Part shown: one piece after another, positions 41,736 to 50,743 of the stretch
How positions within the stretch are numbered: the first letter of the stretch is position 1
How the letters are laid out: every line of letters starts with the position of its first letter
Assembly: GCA_031556065.1 (NCBI GenBank)
Contig: JAVBTR010000060.1
Span: forward strand, 29,177-93,176
DNA length: 64,000 bases
Direction of reading: 5' to 3'
Origin: JAVBTR01 sp031556065
GTDB lineage: Bacteria; Bacillota; Clostridia; Christensenellales; Aristaeellaceae
Notes under the pieces: model-generated
Databases searched by the model: none
The model's input: the letters and a program-made list of their open reading frames with translations, nothing else
What the model was told of the DNA's origin: nothing
Translations under genes and position numbers: made by a program

Positions 41736-42830
41736 TTATTTGCCGGAATAGATAGCGTAGGGGATACGGATTTTGGCAACGCCTTCATCCATGTTGAAAT
41801 CTTCCGTATTGGCCAACAGATCGGCACCAGCTTGCACGTTGCTTGCCAGGTAAAGGATACCGGAAGCCATGCCCACTGCATCCTGGAGGATGGAGCCGGT
41901 CATTTTGCCATTGGCGATAGCGTCCTGGGCAACGGGGGTAGCGTCTACGCCGAAGGTGGGAATATAGCCGGAGCCTTCCTTACCGTCGTTGTAACCCTTT
42001 TCGTTCATGGCTTCGATGGCGCCCAGAGCCTGGTCGTCGTTGTTGGCCACGATGATTTCGATATCGCCGTTATCCAGCGCGAAGGTGGTCAGAGCGGTAT
42101 CCATCAGGTTCTTGGCGGTGGCGGCGGACCAGTTGCCGTACAGGTAGTAGGCGCTGATGCCGTCGTCCTCCTGGGTGTTGTCCGTCTGGTTGGCCTTGGA
42201 GGGCACCAGTTTGTAGCCGGATTCGGCTAACAGCTCGTTGGCCTTGGTTACGGAATACTTGGTGCGGCCATAGGCTTCGGGGTTGCCCAGTTCGCCGCGG
42301 AGCATGACGTAGGAAATTTCCTTGTTGCCATCTAAGTCATACTTTTCGAAGTTGCCTTCTTCCAAAAGGAATTCGGCGATCATCTGGCCCTGCATGTAGC
42401 CGGCTTCATCGGCATCGGTGCCAACGAAAGCGCACTTGTCATAGCTGCTCACAACAGCGCTGGATACTTCGCGGTTGAAGAAGATGATCGGGATGCCGGC
42501 TTCTTTGGCCAGATCCACAAAGCCCTGGGATACTTCTTCAGAACCGGTGGTAACCACGTTCACGATAAGAAGGTCGGTGCCGCGGGTCAGAGCGGTTTCA
42601 ATGTCCTGGCTCTGCTTGGCCTGGTTGTTGGCGCCATCGTAGAAGTTGTAGGTGAACTTATCCGAGGCAGCCTTTAATTGATCTTCCAAGGAAGCGCGGA
42701 CGTTGCCGATGTAGGTGTCGGAGTAGTCGTAGAAGAATACGTCTACCTGGATGGGGCCTTCGGCCAGTGCGAAGGAGGCCATTGACAACAGCATTGCCAG
42801 GGCCAGAATAACGGAAACGATCTTTTTCAT
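41736..42830 (-). CDS. mglB: Galactose/glucose-binding protein MglB
   Basis: A 364-residue exported sugar-binding protein of the ABC importer. Signal peptide MKKIVSVILALAMLLSMASFALA, then a type-1 periplasmic-binding fold: VDVFFYDYSDTYIGNVRASL, LLIVNVVTTGSEEVSQGFVD, IIFFNREV, IVANNDDQALGAIEAM and GVDATPVAQDAI are the MglB sugar-pocket segments. ATG 42830 is preferred, with GGAGG about 7 bases upstream. It is first in the operon and divergent from the two-component genes. Confidence 0.94.
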   Translation of the reverse strand: MKKIVSVILALAMLLSMASFALAEGPIQVDVFFYDYSDTYIGNVRASLEDQLKAASDKFTYNFYDGANNQAKQSQDIETALTRGTDLLIVNVVTTGSEEVSQGFVDLAKEAGIPIIFFNREVSSAVVSSYDKCAFVGTDADEAGYMQGQMIAEFLLEEGNFEKYDLDGNKEISYVMLRGELGNPEAYGRTKYSVTKANELLAESGYKLVPSKANQTDNTQEDDGISAYYLYGNWSAATAKNLMDTALTTFALDNGDIEIIVANNDDQALGAIEAMNEKGYNDGKEGSGYIPTFGVDATPVAQDAIANGKMTGSILQDAVGMASGILYLASNVQAGADLLANTEDFNMDEGVAKIRIPYAIYSGK

Positions 42831-42971
42831 GTAGTTCCCTCCTGCTGTATTTTTGGGCCGCAGCCCATTTGATACTATGAGTATATCATTGGCCAAATGA
42901 ATAAAGAATGTGATTTTCTACATAAAAATATAAAGATTCTATCATCATTGCACAATGGCCAGGTATTTGCA

Positions 42972-42999
42972 TTGACAGGGGATGGTTTTTCGATAAAAT
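42972..42999 (+). promoter_or_regulatory. Sigma-A type promoter for the two-component operon
   Basis: A perfect TTGACA (42972-42977), 16-base spacer, TAAAAT (42994-42999). Transcription would start near 43006, leaving a leader of only about 14 bases that begins with the ribosome site. Confidence 0.6.
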
Positions 43000-43019
43000 G
43001 AGAGCAAGAGGTGAACAAC

Positions 43020-44624
43020 TTGTACAAGCTCATTTTAGTGGACGATGAAAGCGAAATCCGGCAGGGGTTAATGGAAGTGATCCCTTTTGAAGAATTGGGG
43101 TTTACCGTGGTGGGGGAAGCGGCCAACGGCTTGGAGGCGTTGAACCTGTGCGAAAGCCTGCAGCCGGATTTGATGATGACGGATATCCGCATGCCCTTGA
43201 TGGATGGGCTGGCTTTATGTAAAAAGGTCCGGGATTTGTATCCCACCACTCAATTTATTATTCTTTCAGGCTACGATGATTACGAGTATGTGAAAAAGGC
43301 CATTGAAGTAAAGACCATGAACTACCTCCTAAAGCCTATTTCCTCCGGGGAATTTTGCCAGGTGCTTCGGGAGGCGAAGATCAAGCTGGACGAGGAATTT
43401 GCCCAGCGGCGGGATGTGGAAAAGCTGCGCTCCCATTTAAAGGCCAGCTTCCCCCTTTTAAAGGAAGCGCTCCTGGCTTCGCTTTTTTCCGGGGCCATAA
43501 AAAAAGATAGGGCCCTTTCAGACGGCGGGCGGTACGATATGGCCCTGAACGCCAAGGGCTATCTGTGCTGTCTTGCGCGTATTGGGGAGCAGTATGGCCA
43601 GGACATGATTCCCGATGAGGATTTGCTTACCTTTTCCGTTATGAACATATTGGAGGAGGTGCTGTGCCGGCATTATGCGGTTCATTTGTTCCATTATAAC
43701 GGTATGCTGGGGCTGCTTATTTTGCTGGAGGACACCCACCAGGGGGAAATGGAAAAGGTTCAGGAGCTGATTAAGGAGGCCCACGAAACCGTGGTGTATT
43801 ACCTTCAGTGCAGGCTTTCTGTGGGCATTGGCACCCTGGCCCTGGATTTGGACAAGGTATCCTTTTGCGCGGCCCAGGCCCTGCTGGCGCTGGAGCAGTG
43901 CGTTATCAATTCCGACGGGGGCGTGCTGGGCTTTTCTGATATTCATTATGGCTACCAGACCGATCTCACAGCAGACGAAGGGCTGCTCCGGCAGCTTTCC
44001 AATTATGTTAAGCTGGGAGAATACGAAGAAGCCTTGAACGCCTTAAACGCTTTGATGGACGCCTGTCGGAGCAATACCCTTGGGGCCAAGGCCTACCAGG
44101 CTTATTTAATGGAAATTTTTGTGACCTTTGTGCGCATTGTGCCGGAAATGACCTTGGATCGCATGGACTTCAGCGAAGGCTTCGACCAGTTCGCCAGAAA
44201 GGTGTTTTTAAACTGCCCCCCGGTGGATGAAGCGGAAAGAATGCTTTCCCAGCTGATGAAAACCCTGGTGGACGCGGTACTGGCCGGGCGGAAAACCGCG
44301 GGGCTTCTTTTAAGCAACCAAGCAGAAACCTATTTGCTGGAGAATTACAAGGACGAGAGCCTTTCACTGGAAGCCCTGTGTAGGCACCTGCACATTTCGC
44401 CCAGCTATTTTTCAGCAATCTTTAAAAAAGAAACGAAAAAGACTTTTCATCAGTACCTGACGGAGATTCGCATGGATAATGCGCTAAAGCTGCTGGCCTC
44501 CGGGGAAATGCGCACCGCCTCGGTGGCCCAGGCCGTTGGGATTCCGGACCCAAGCTATTTCAGCTTCTGCTTTAAAAAGCATTTTGGCTATTCCCCCTCC
44601 AGTATGCGAAAAGGAAAGGAATAA
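43020..44624 (+). CDS. YesN/AraC-type response regulator
   Basis: A 534-residue response regulator: receiver domain (1-125) with acidic pocket D8-D9-E10, phospho-acceptor D55 in MMTDIRMP and Lys in LLKPIS. A long middle region (130-420) follows, then a C-terminal AraC-type double helix-turn-helix (LSLEALCRHLHISPSYFSAIFKKETKKTFHQYLTEIRM ... VGIPDPSYFSFCFKKHFGYSP). TTG 43020 is chosen because AAGAGGTG lies 6 bases upstream; GTG 43011 would sit inside that site. It is 2 bases before the kinase gene and divergent from mglB, which it probably activates. Confidence 0.93.
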   Translation: MYKLILVDDESEIRQGLMEVIPFEELGFTVVGEAANGLEALNLCESLQPDLMMTDIRMPLMDGLALCKKVRDLYPTTQFIILSGYDDYEYVKKAIEVKTMNYLLKPISSGEFCQVLREAKIKLDEEFAQRRDVEKLRSHLKASFPLLKEALLASLFSGAIKKDRALSDGGRYDMALNAKGYLCCLARIGEQYGQDMIPDEDLLTFSVMNILEEVLCRHYAVHLFHYNGMLGLLILLEDTHQGEMEKVQELIKEAHETVVYYLQCRLSVGIGTLALDLDKVSFCAAQALLALEQCVINSDGGVLGFSDIHYGYQTDLTADEGLLRQLSNYVKLGEYEEALNALNALMDACRSNTLGAKAYQAYLMEIFVTFVRIVPEMTLDRMDFSEGFDQFARKVFLNCPPVDEAERMLSQLMKTLVDAVLAGRKTAGLLLSNQAETYLLENYKDESLSLEALCRHLHISPSYFSAIFKKETKKTFHQYLTEIRMDNALKLLASGEMRTASVAQAVGIPDPSYFSFCFKKHFGYSPSSMRKGKE

Positions 44625-44626
44625 GC

Positions 44627-46372
44627 ATGCAAAACCCTGCTCCCAAGAAAAAAGGCTTTCGCCTTTATGACGTGCTTTTGAGCATGTTCCTTGTATCCAT
44701 CGGTGTGGTATTGATTTTTCTCATTACCACCCTGGTGCCAAGGACCATGGATTTGCTGCAGCAAAACGCGGTGGACCGTACCAAGGAAACGGTTTTGCAG
44801 GGTGTTAAAAGCCTGGATTTGTTTGTGGATAACCTTTTAAGCAGCCTGAACAATACTATCGTCCTTTTGCCAAGCGACATGGATGCCGCCGATGAATCTT
44901 GGAAGGAAAGCCTTTCCTTTATGCAGCGAAGCCGGCAGGATATTGCCGCCCTGGCGCTGTTTGCCCAGGATGGGGAATTGATTTATGCCACTGCCGGGGA
45001 AACAGATATGGCCCCTGAAGCCATACAGGCCCAGCCGTTTTTTCAAAAGGCCATTGAACGCCAGGGCACCATGTTTTATTTTTCCCTGCCCCATGTGGAA
45101 AACCTGTTTACAGGCCAGCGCAGGTTTGTATTAAGCGTTTCCCGTTCAGTGGAATACATGCGGGATGGAAGGTTCTGCACAGGGGTTATGCTTATGGATG
45201 TGGAATATGCCTCCCTCCGCACCATTATCGACAGGGTGACCCTGGGCCAAAGCGGCTATGTGTACCTGCTGGACGAAAACGACAGCCTGGTTTGCCACCC
45301 TTATGAGCAGCGGATCGACAGCGGCCTTTTAACGGAAGACATTTCCGCTGTGCAAAAAAACCTGATGGGAGTCAGCAAGGACAAGGCCTTTGGCAAGGAG
45401 CGGGTATTGATTACCGCCAGTGTGAATAAAACCCGCTGGCGCATGGTGGGCGTGGCTTATATCGACGAAATTACCACCCTGGAAAGCGCGTTTATCCGCA
45501 TTTTTATGGTGGTGCTCATGGGCGCGGCGCTGATCGCCTTTGCCCTGGCTACCCTGGCCTCCCATTTTATTACCAGGCCCATTATTGTGGTGGAAAACAC
45601 CATGAAAAAGGTGATCGGCGGGGACCTGAACGTCACCCTTCACGAGGAAGGGTTCAGGGAAATCCGTTCGGTTTCTTCGGCCTTTAACCACATGCTTTTA
45701 AGGATACGGGCCCTGATGGACCAGATCGTAATAGAGCAGGAGAAAAAGCGGCTTCATGAGTTGAACGCCCTGCAAGCCCAGATCAACCCCCACTTTTTAT
45801 ACAACACTCTGGATTCCATTATCTGGATGGAGGAACGGGGCCGGGGCAAGGAAGCCATCGATATGGTATCGGCCCTGGCAAGGCTGTTCCGCATCGCCAT
45901 ATCCCGAGGGAAAGCCATCATCCGGGTAGCGGAGGAATTGGAGCATGTGCGCAATTACTTAATTATTCAAAAAATGCGCTTCAAGGACAAGTTCACCTAC
46001 ACCCTGGAAGCCACAGACGAGGCATTGAACGAGTACACGGTGAAGCTGATCGTCCAGCCTATTGTGGAAAACTGTATTAACCACGCCATTGACCAGATCA
46101 GCGGCGAGGAATTGCGCATTGATATCCGCGCTTTCACAGATGAAGCGCATTTGTATTTTACCATCCGGGATGACGGCGTGGGCATCAGCCCCGAACGGAT
46201 GCCGGATTTGTTGACCCAGCCTGCGGGGACCAGCGGTATCGGCCTTAAAAACGTCCACGAAAGGATTATGCTCACCTATGGCAGTCCATACGGCCTGAGC
46301 ATTGAAAGCCTGGAGGACTGCTATACCATGGTGAAAATTACCCTGCCCCGGGGAAAGGAGGCCACCCCATGA
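44627..46372 (+). CDS. YesM-type sensor histidine kinase
   Basis: A 581-residue membrane kinase. Helix 1 (about 21-42), an extracytoplasmic dCache-like sensor (about 45-290), helix 2 (about 292-312), a HAMP domain, and a His_kinase domain with phospho-acceptor H389 in QINPHFLYNTLDS. The N box is PIVENCINHAI and the G boxes are DDGVGI and GIGLKNVHERI. It is coupled to the following small gene by an ATGA overlap. The sensor probably reads the sugar or a sugar-binding protein (inference). Confidence 0.94.
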   Translation: MQNPAPKKKGFRLYDVLLSMFLVSIGVVLIFLITTLVPRTMDLLQQNAVDRTKETVLQGVKSLDLFVDNLLSSLNNTIVLLPSDMDAADESWKESLSFMQRSRQDIAALALFAQDGELIYATAGETDMAPEAIQAQPFFQKAIERQGTMFYFSLPHVENLFTGQRRFVLSVSRSVEYMRDGRFCTGVMLMDVEYASLRTIIDRVTLGQSGYVYLLDENDSLVCHPYEQRIDSGLLTEDISAVQKNLMGVSKDKAFGKERVLITASVNKTRWRMVGVAYIDEITTLESAFIRIFMVVLMGAALIAFALATLASHFITRPIIVVENTMKKVIGGDLNVTLHEEGFREIRSVSSAFNHMLLRIRALMDQIVIEQEKKRLHELNALQAQINPHFLYNTLDSIIWMEERGRGKEAIDMVSALARLFRIAISRGKAIIRVAEELEHVRNYLIIQKMRFKDKFTYTLEATDEALNEYTVKLIVQPIVENCINHAIDQISGEELRIDIRAFTDEAHLYFTIRDDGVGISPERMPDLLTQPAGTSGIGLKNVHERIMLTYGSPYGLSIESLEDCYTMVKITLPRGKEATP

Positions 46373-46881
46373 AAAAGCCTTATGTGACCGCCTTGATCCT
46401 TATTTTATTGGCTGTTTTGGTGATGGTCTTTGGCTTTCGCTTTAACCCTGAACCAAAGGAGGGAGCCCCTAAGCTCTATGCTTTCGTTGTAGCAGATGAT
46501 ACAGGCACCTTCTTTATGCAATTAAAGCGGGGCGTGGACGATGCGGCGGCGGATTACAAGGTGAAATGTACCGTGGAGGTGGGGCAGCAGCCACCTAAAA
46601 ACGGGTATGCCGGGGCCGTGGTCTATGGCGATTACAGCATTGACCTGCCCTGTGTGGTTATTCAAAGCCAGGGAGAGGGGGATTTGGAGGGGAACCTCAA
46701 AGCCCTTGAAAGCGGGGAGATAGACGGGTTTTGGGTACAGGATCCTTACGCCATGGGCTATAGAGCCATGGCGGCGCTGATCACCGGCAGCCCTGTGACG
46801 GATACCCCGCTGACCTATATTACCAAAGAAAACGCATATCTGAAGGAAAACATCAAGCTGGTTTTCCCGCTTTTGCAGTAG
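46369..46881 (+). CDS. Membrane-anchored, internally shortened sugar-binding-like protein
   Basis: A 170-residue protein with an N-terminal membrane anchor (VTALILILLAVLVMVFGF). The next segment resembles the start of a type-1 periplasmic-binding fold (LYAFVVADDTGTFFMQLKRGVDDAAADY). The last segment resembles its end (ALESGEIDGFWVQDPYAMGYRAMAALI). Ordinary members are about 300-330 residues, so roughly the middle half is missing, in frame. It overlaps the kinase stop (ATGA) and is followed 9 bases later by a full-length binding protein. It may be a sensor accessory rather than a transporter part. Confidence 0.65.
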   Translation: MKKPYVTALILILLAVLVMVFGFRFNPEPKEGAPKLYAFVVADDTGTFFMQLKRGVDDAAADYKVKCTVEVGQQPPKNGYAGAVVYGDYSIDLPCVVIQSQGEGDLEGNLKALESGEIDGFWVQDPYAMGYRAMAALITGSPVTDTPLTYITKENAYLKENIKLVFPLLQ

Positions 46882-46890
46882 GAGGGCGCG

Positions 46891-47868
46891 ATGATGAAAA
46901 AAGCAATCTTGCTGGGGCTTATACTGTGCCTGTGGGTGTGCCCCGCTTACGCCAAAACGCCCCATATGGGTCTTTGCATTTACAACGACCAGGACACGTT
47001 TATGCATGGCTTTTCTGTCCGCTTGCAGGATTTTGCCCACAGCAGGGCGGATATGACTGTGCTGGACGGGGAAAACGATCAGAACACCCAGAACGATCAG
47101 ATCATGGCACTGCTTGAAAAAGGCGTGGACGTGCTGATCGTCAACCCTGTGGACAGGACCAGCGCCATTTACCTGGTTGAAATGGCAGCAAAGAAAAACG
47201 TGCCCATTGTGTTTATTAACAGGGAGCCTCTTCAAAAGGATTTGGATTTGTATGAAAAAGCCTACTACGTGGGCATCGATCCCAAAGAGCAGGGAACCCT
47301 TTGCGGCCAGATGGCGGCGGCTTACTTTAAAAATACAAAGGAAGCCGATAAAAACGGGGACGGGGTTTTGCAGCTGGTTATTTTAAAAGGAGAGCCCGGC
47401 CACCAGGATGCGGAGCTGCGCACCCAGTATGCCATTAAGGCCTTGTTTGAAGCCGGGGTGGCGGTGGAGCTTCTGGCCCAGGATTCGGCCATGTGGGAAA
47501 GGAGCCTTGGCCAGGAAAAAATGGCGGCGCTGATTAACACCTATGGAAGCCGCATTGAGTGCGTTTTAAGCAACAACGACGATATGGCCCTGGGCGCTAT
47601 CGACGCGCTGAAGGCCGCGGGGTATTTTTCCGGCAGCCGGTATATGCCGGTGCTGGGCATCGATGCCACGGCCCCGGCTCTGGAAGCCTTAAAAGCGGGC
47701 ACTTTATATGCTACGGTGGTGAACGACGCGCAGAATCAGGCCAACGCGGCCTTTGAACTGGCGCTGCTGCTTTCCTCGGGGGAGGAGATCACCCAAGCAA
47801 ACTTTCCCTATGAAATCCATAATAAGGTGGTTTATATTCAAAGCAACAGTGTGACGGCAGAAGAATAA
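46891..47868 (+). CDS. Second MglB-like sugar-binding protein (sensor-associated)
   Basis: A 325-residue exported protein (MMKKAILLGLILCLWVCPAYA) with the complete MglB-type fold: LCIYNDQDTFMHGFSVRLQD, VLIVNPVDRTSAIYLVEMA, IVFINREP, VLSNNDDMALGAIDAL and GIDATAPALEAL. It lacks its own permease and ATPase and sits in the two-component operon, so a role in presenting sugar to the kinase is more likely than transport. The ATG at 46891 or 46894 follows GGAGGG; the choice between them is open. Confidence 0.85.
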   Translation: MMKKAILLGLILCLWVCPAYAKTPHMGLCIYNDQDTFMHGFSVRLQDFAHSRADMTVLDGENDQNTQNDQIMALLEKGVDVLIVNPVDRTSAIYLVEMAAKKNVPIVFINREPLQKDLDLYEKAYYVGIDPKEQGTLCGQMAAAYFKNTKEADKNGDGVLQLVILKGEPGHQDAELRTQYAIKALFEAGVAVELLAQDSAMWERSLGQEKMAALINTYGSRIECVLSNNDDMALGAIDALKAAGYFSGSRYMPVLGIDATAPALEALKAGTLYATVVNDAQNQANAAFELALLLSSGEEITQANFPYEIHNKVVYIQSNSVTAEE

Positions 47869-47893
47869 AATACGTGTGCATCCCTCCATTTTG

Positions 47894-47902
47894 TGGTATG
47901 AT
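47894..47902 (+). promoter_or_regulatory. Extended -10 promoter before the structured element
   Basis: TGG followed by TATGAT forms an extended -10, with a weak -35. Transcription would start near 47909, directly before the first stem of the structured element. Confidence 0.4.
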
Positions 47903-47916
47903 ATGAAGGGATTTTT

Positions 47917-48118
47917 TAGCGCATCGACGAGGTCGATGCTTTCAAACGAATGCTAGCATTCGTTTGAGGTTTTCCTTCGCAGCACTGTAAAATCTTTGGT
48001 TTACGGTCGTTTGCTCAGGCAAGGTAGGAATTTCTGCGAAATTCCGCCGAAACCACCGCACATGTCGCTGGTTTCGGAACTGAAATTGGAGCCCCTCGGC
48101 TCTGCAATACCTTCCAGG
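47917..48118 (+). ncRNA. Structured RNA-like element upstream of polA, copy 1
   Basis: A run of six stem-loops: GCATCGAC-gag-GTCGATGC (47921-47939); TCAAACGAATG-ctag-CATTCGTTTGA (47942-47967); CTGTAAA/TTTACGG (47985-48006); GGAATTTC-tgc-GAAATTCC (48027-48045); CCGAAACCA/TGGTTTCGG (48047-48077); GAGCC-cctc-GGCTC (48089-48102). The first three, with CACTGTAAAATCTT and GGCAAGG, recur at 38766-38896, where stem 1 differs by a compensatory pair and stem 2 has unrelated but still complementary arms. It could be a small RNA, a cis-acting polA leader or a structured repeat. Confidence 0.55.
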
Positions 48119-48154
48119 GATTAGTTGACTTTCTTGATTTAGGAGGATATGCTT

Positions 48155-50707
48155 TTGGATACGTTTTTGATCGTGGATGGTAACAGCCTGGTGTTCCGCG
48201 CGTTCCATGCGCTGCCGCTGCTGAGCTATAACGATATTTATACCAATGCGGTGCAAGGTTTTTTTTCTATGCTGTTTAAGGTGTTCCAGGAGCAAAGGCC
48301 TTCTTACTGCGCCGTTTGCTTCGACGAGCACGCCCCCACCTTCCGCCATACGGTGTATGAAGAATACAAGGCGGGCCGCAAGCCCACCCCGGAAGAATTG
48401 CGGCCCCAGTTCCCCATTGTGAAGGAGCTGCTTATAAAAATGGGCCTTGGGGTATTGAGCCTGGAGGGCTATGAGGCGGACGACCTGTTGGGTACCCTTT
48501 CAAAAAATGCCAACCAGCAGGGGGTTCGGGCCCTGCTTTTAACAGGGGATCGGGACGCCCTTCAATTGGTGGATGAAAAAACCCAGGTGCTGTTTACAAA
48601 AAAGGGCATTACGGAAACCCTGCTTTTTACCCCGGAGGAAGTGTACAACGTGTACGAAATTACGCCGGAGCAGGTGACGGACTGGAAGGGCCTTTCTGGT
48701 GACGCCAGCGATAACATCCCCGGTATTCCAAGCGTAGGGGATAAAACCGCTGTGAAGCTTTTAAGGGAATACCATACCGTGGAAGGGGTTTTGGAAAACG
48801 CGGATAAAATCCCCGGCAAGCTGGGGGAAAAGATCCGGGCCAATAAGGAGCAGGCGCTGTTTTCAAAGGAGCTGGCCACCATTCGCCGGACGGTGCCCAT
48901 TGAGTATGATATGCACGAATTTACGTTGAACCATTTGACCCAGGCCATTCCCGCCATGCAGGGCTATGGGCTTATGGCTCTTTCCAAAAGGCTACTCGCC
49001 TTAAACCCGGGAGAGGAACGGCAAGAAGCAGCGGCCCCGGTAACGGCGGCCCAGACCGCCTTTAAAGAAGCGGTTGAACTTAAAACCTTGCAAGACATTC
49101 AAAGCGCTGCCAAGACCATAGGGCAAAACCTGTTCGCCCTGCACCTGGGCCAGACGCTGACATTGGCCGGGGCGGATGGGCAGAGCTATTTTGTATCCAC
49201 CCAGTACGATTTGCTGACCCCCGGCATCGCCCCGGAGGAAGCGCTTCTTTCTTTAAAGCCCTTGCTGGAATCGGGTCGGATCATTGCCCACGATTGCAAA
49301 ACCTTGCTGCATCGGCTTTCCCAATTGGGCATTGAAGGGGCCAAGCCTGTTTTCGATACCATGATCGCCCAGTACTTATTAAACCCCCAGGAAAAATCCT
49401 ACGGGCTTGCGAACTTTGCGGAGGAAAACGCCCAGGGGGTCTTTGGTCTTTATGAAAAGCAAAGGTCTTATTTAAAGCGGGACGAAATGGAAGGCTTGTA
49501 TGAAGATGTGGAGCTGCCCTTGATCCATGCCCTTTTCCAAATGGAAAGGGAAGGCTTCCGGGTGGACCCTCATGTGCTAAACGAATTGGGCACCTCTTTT
49601 AAAGCCCGGATCGAGGCGCTAAGGGAAAGCGTTTATACCCTTACGGGGATCAGTGGGTTTAACTTAAACAGCACCCAGCAATTAGGCAAGATATTGTTTG
49701 AGGACTTGGGCCTGCCCCATGGCAAAAAAGGCAAGACAGGCTATTCCACCAGTGCGGAAATTTTGGAAGGCCTTAGTGACCAGCACCCAGCCATTGAAAA
49801 AATTCTGGAATACAGGCAGTTGACCAAGCTGCAAAGCACTTACATTGAAGGGCTTTTGAAATTGACCGACGCCACCGGCCGGGTCCATTCCACCTTCGAC
49901 CAAACTGCTACGGCTACTGGGCGTATTTCCTCCAACGAACCAAACCTGCAAAATATTCCCGTGCGCACGCCCCTTGGGCGGGAAATTCGCCGTGCGTTTA
50001 TTCCAAGAGAAAGCTGGGTTTTGGTGGACGCGGACTATAGCCAGATCGAGCTTCGCATTCTGGCCCACTTCAGCGGCGATTCCGCCATGGTGGATGCCTT
50101 CCAAAAGGGCCAGGATATTCACACCCGCACTGCTGCGGAGGTATACGATGTGCCCATGGAAGCGGTTACCGCCCAGATGCGTTCTTCCGCTAAAGCGGTG
50201 AACTTTGGGCTGGTGTATGGGATCAGCGAATTTGGGCTGGCCCGGAACATTGGTGTATCCAGGTTTGAGGCGGCGGAATTTATTAAAAAATATTTTAAGC
50301 GCTACCCTGGCGTGAAGCGCTTTATGGATGAAGCCGTTGAAAAGGGCCAGATGGACGGCTACGCCATTACCATGATGGGCCGACGCAGGTATTTGCCGGA
50401 ATTGAAAAGCGATAAAAACAACATTCGGGAGTTTGGCAAGCGCATTGCCATGAATATGCCTGTTCAGGGCACCGCGGCGGATATTATTAAGCTGGCCATG
50501 GTGAAGGTGGCCAGCGCCCTTGAGGAAGCGAAGCTTCAAGCCAGGTTGATTTTGCAGGTCCACGATGAACTGATCATCGAATGCCCGGCCCAAGAGGCGG
50601 AGCAGGCCAAGGCCCTTTTAAAACAAGGCATGGAAAGCATTGTGGCTTTAAAGGTGCCGCTGGTGGCCGATGTGAATGTGGGTGCCAGTTGGTACGATAC
50701 GAAATAA
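48155..50707 (+). CDS. polA: DNA polymerase I
   Basis: An 850-residue repair and Okazaki-fragment polymerase. The 5'-3' exonuclease/FEN domain (1 to about 290) has LIVDGNSLVFRAFHA, YEADDLLGTL and GDRDALQLV. The middle 3'-5' exonuclease-like domain (about 300-465) lacks the DxE metal motif, so it should not proofread. The polymerase domain has ATGRISSNEPNLQNIPVRTPLG, motif A DADYSQIELRI, motif B RSSAKAVNFGLVYG and motif C LQVHDELI. TTG 48155 is chosen because AGGAGG lies 8 bases upstream; the ATG at 48149 is only 2 bases from it. Confidence 0.96.
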   Translation: MDTFLIVDGNSLVFRAFHALPLLSYNDIYTNAVQGFFSMLFKVFQEQRPSYCAVCFDEHAPTFRHTVYEEYKAGRKPTPEELRPQFPIVKELLIKMGLGVLSLEGYEADDLLGTLSKNANQQGVRALLLTGDRDALQLVDEKTQVLFTKKGITETLLFTPEEVYNVYEITPEQVTDWKGLSGDASDNIPGIPSVGDKTAVKLLREYHTVEGVLENADKIPGKLGEKIRANKEQALFSKELATIRRTVPIEYDMHEFTLNHLTQAIPAMQGYGLMALSKRLLALNPGEERQEAAAPVTAAQTAFKEAVELKTLQDIQSAAKTIGQNLFALHLGQTLTLAGADGQSYFVSTQYDLLTPGIAPEEALLSLKPLLESGRIIAHDCKTLLHRLSQLGIEGAKPVFDTMIAQYLLNPQEKSYGLANFAEENAQGVFGLYEKQRSYLKRDEMEGLYEDVELPLIHALFQMEREGFRVDPHVLNELGTSFKARIEALRESVYTLTGISGFNLNSTQQLGKILFEDLGLPHGKKGKTGYSTSAEILEGLSDQHPAIEKILEYRQLTKLQSTYIEGLLKLTDATGRVHSTFDQTATATGRISSNEPNLQNIPVRTPLGREIRRAFIPRESWVLVDADYSQIELRILAHFSGDSAMVDAFQKGQDIHTRTAAEVYDVPMEAVTAQMRSSAKAVNFGLVYGISEFGLARNIGVSRFEAAEFIKKYFKRYPGVKRFMDEAVEKGQMDGYAITMMGRRRYLPELKSDKNNIREFGKRIAMNMPVQGTAADIIKLAMVKVASALEEAKLQARLILQVHDELIIECPAQEAEQAKALLKQGMESIVALKVPLVADVNVGASWYDTK

Positions 50708-50743
50708 ATCGGGCGTCTGTTTCGTTAAATAAGGAGGGCTGGT

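Noticed and set aside
49682..50593. 303-codon open frame on the minus strand inside polA
   Set aside because: Antisense to conserved polymerase motifs; its composition follows the polA reading frame and it resembles no protein.
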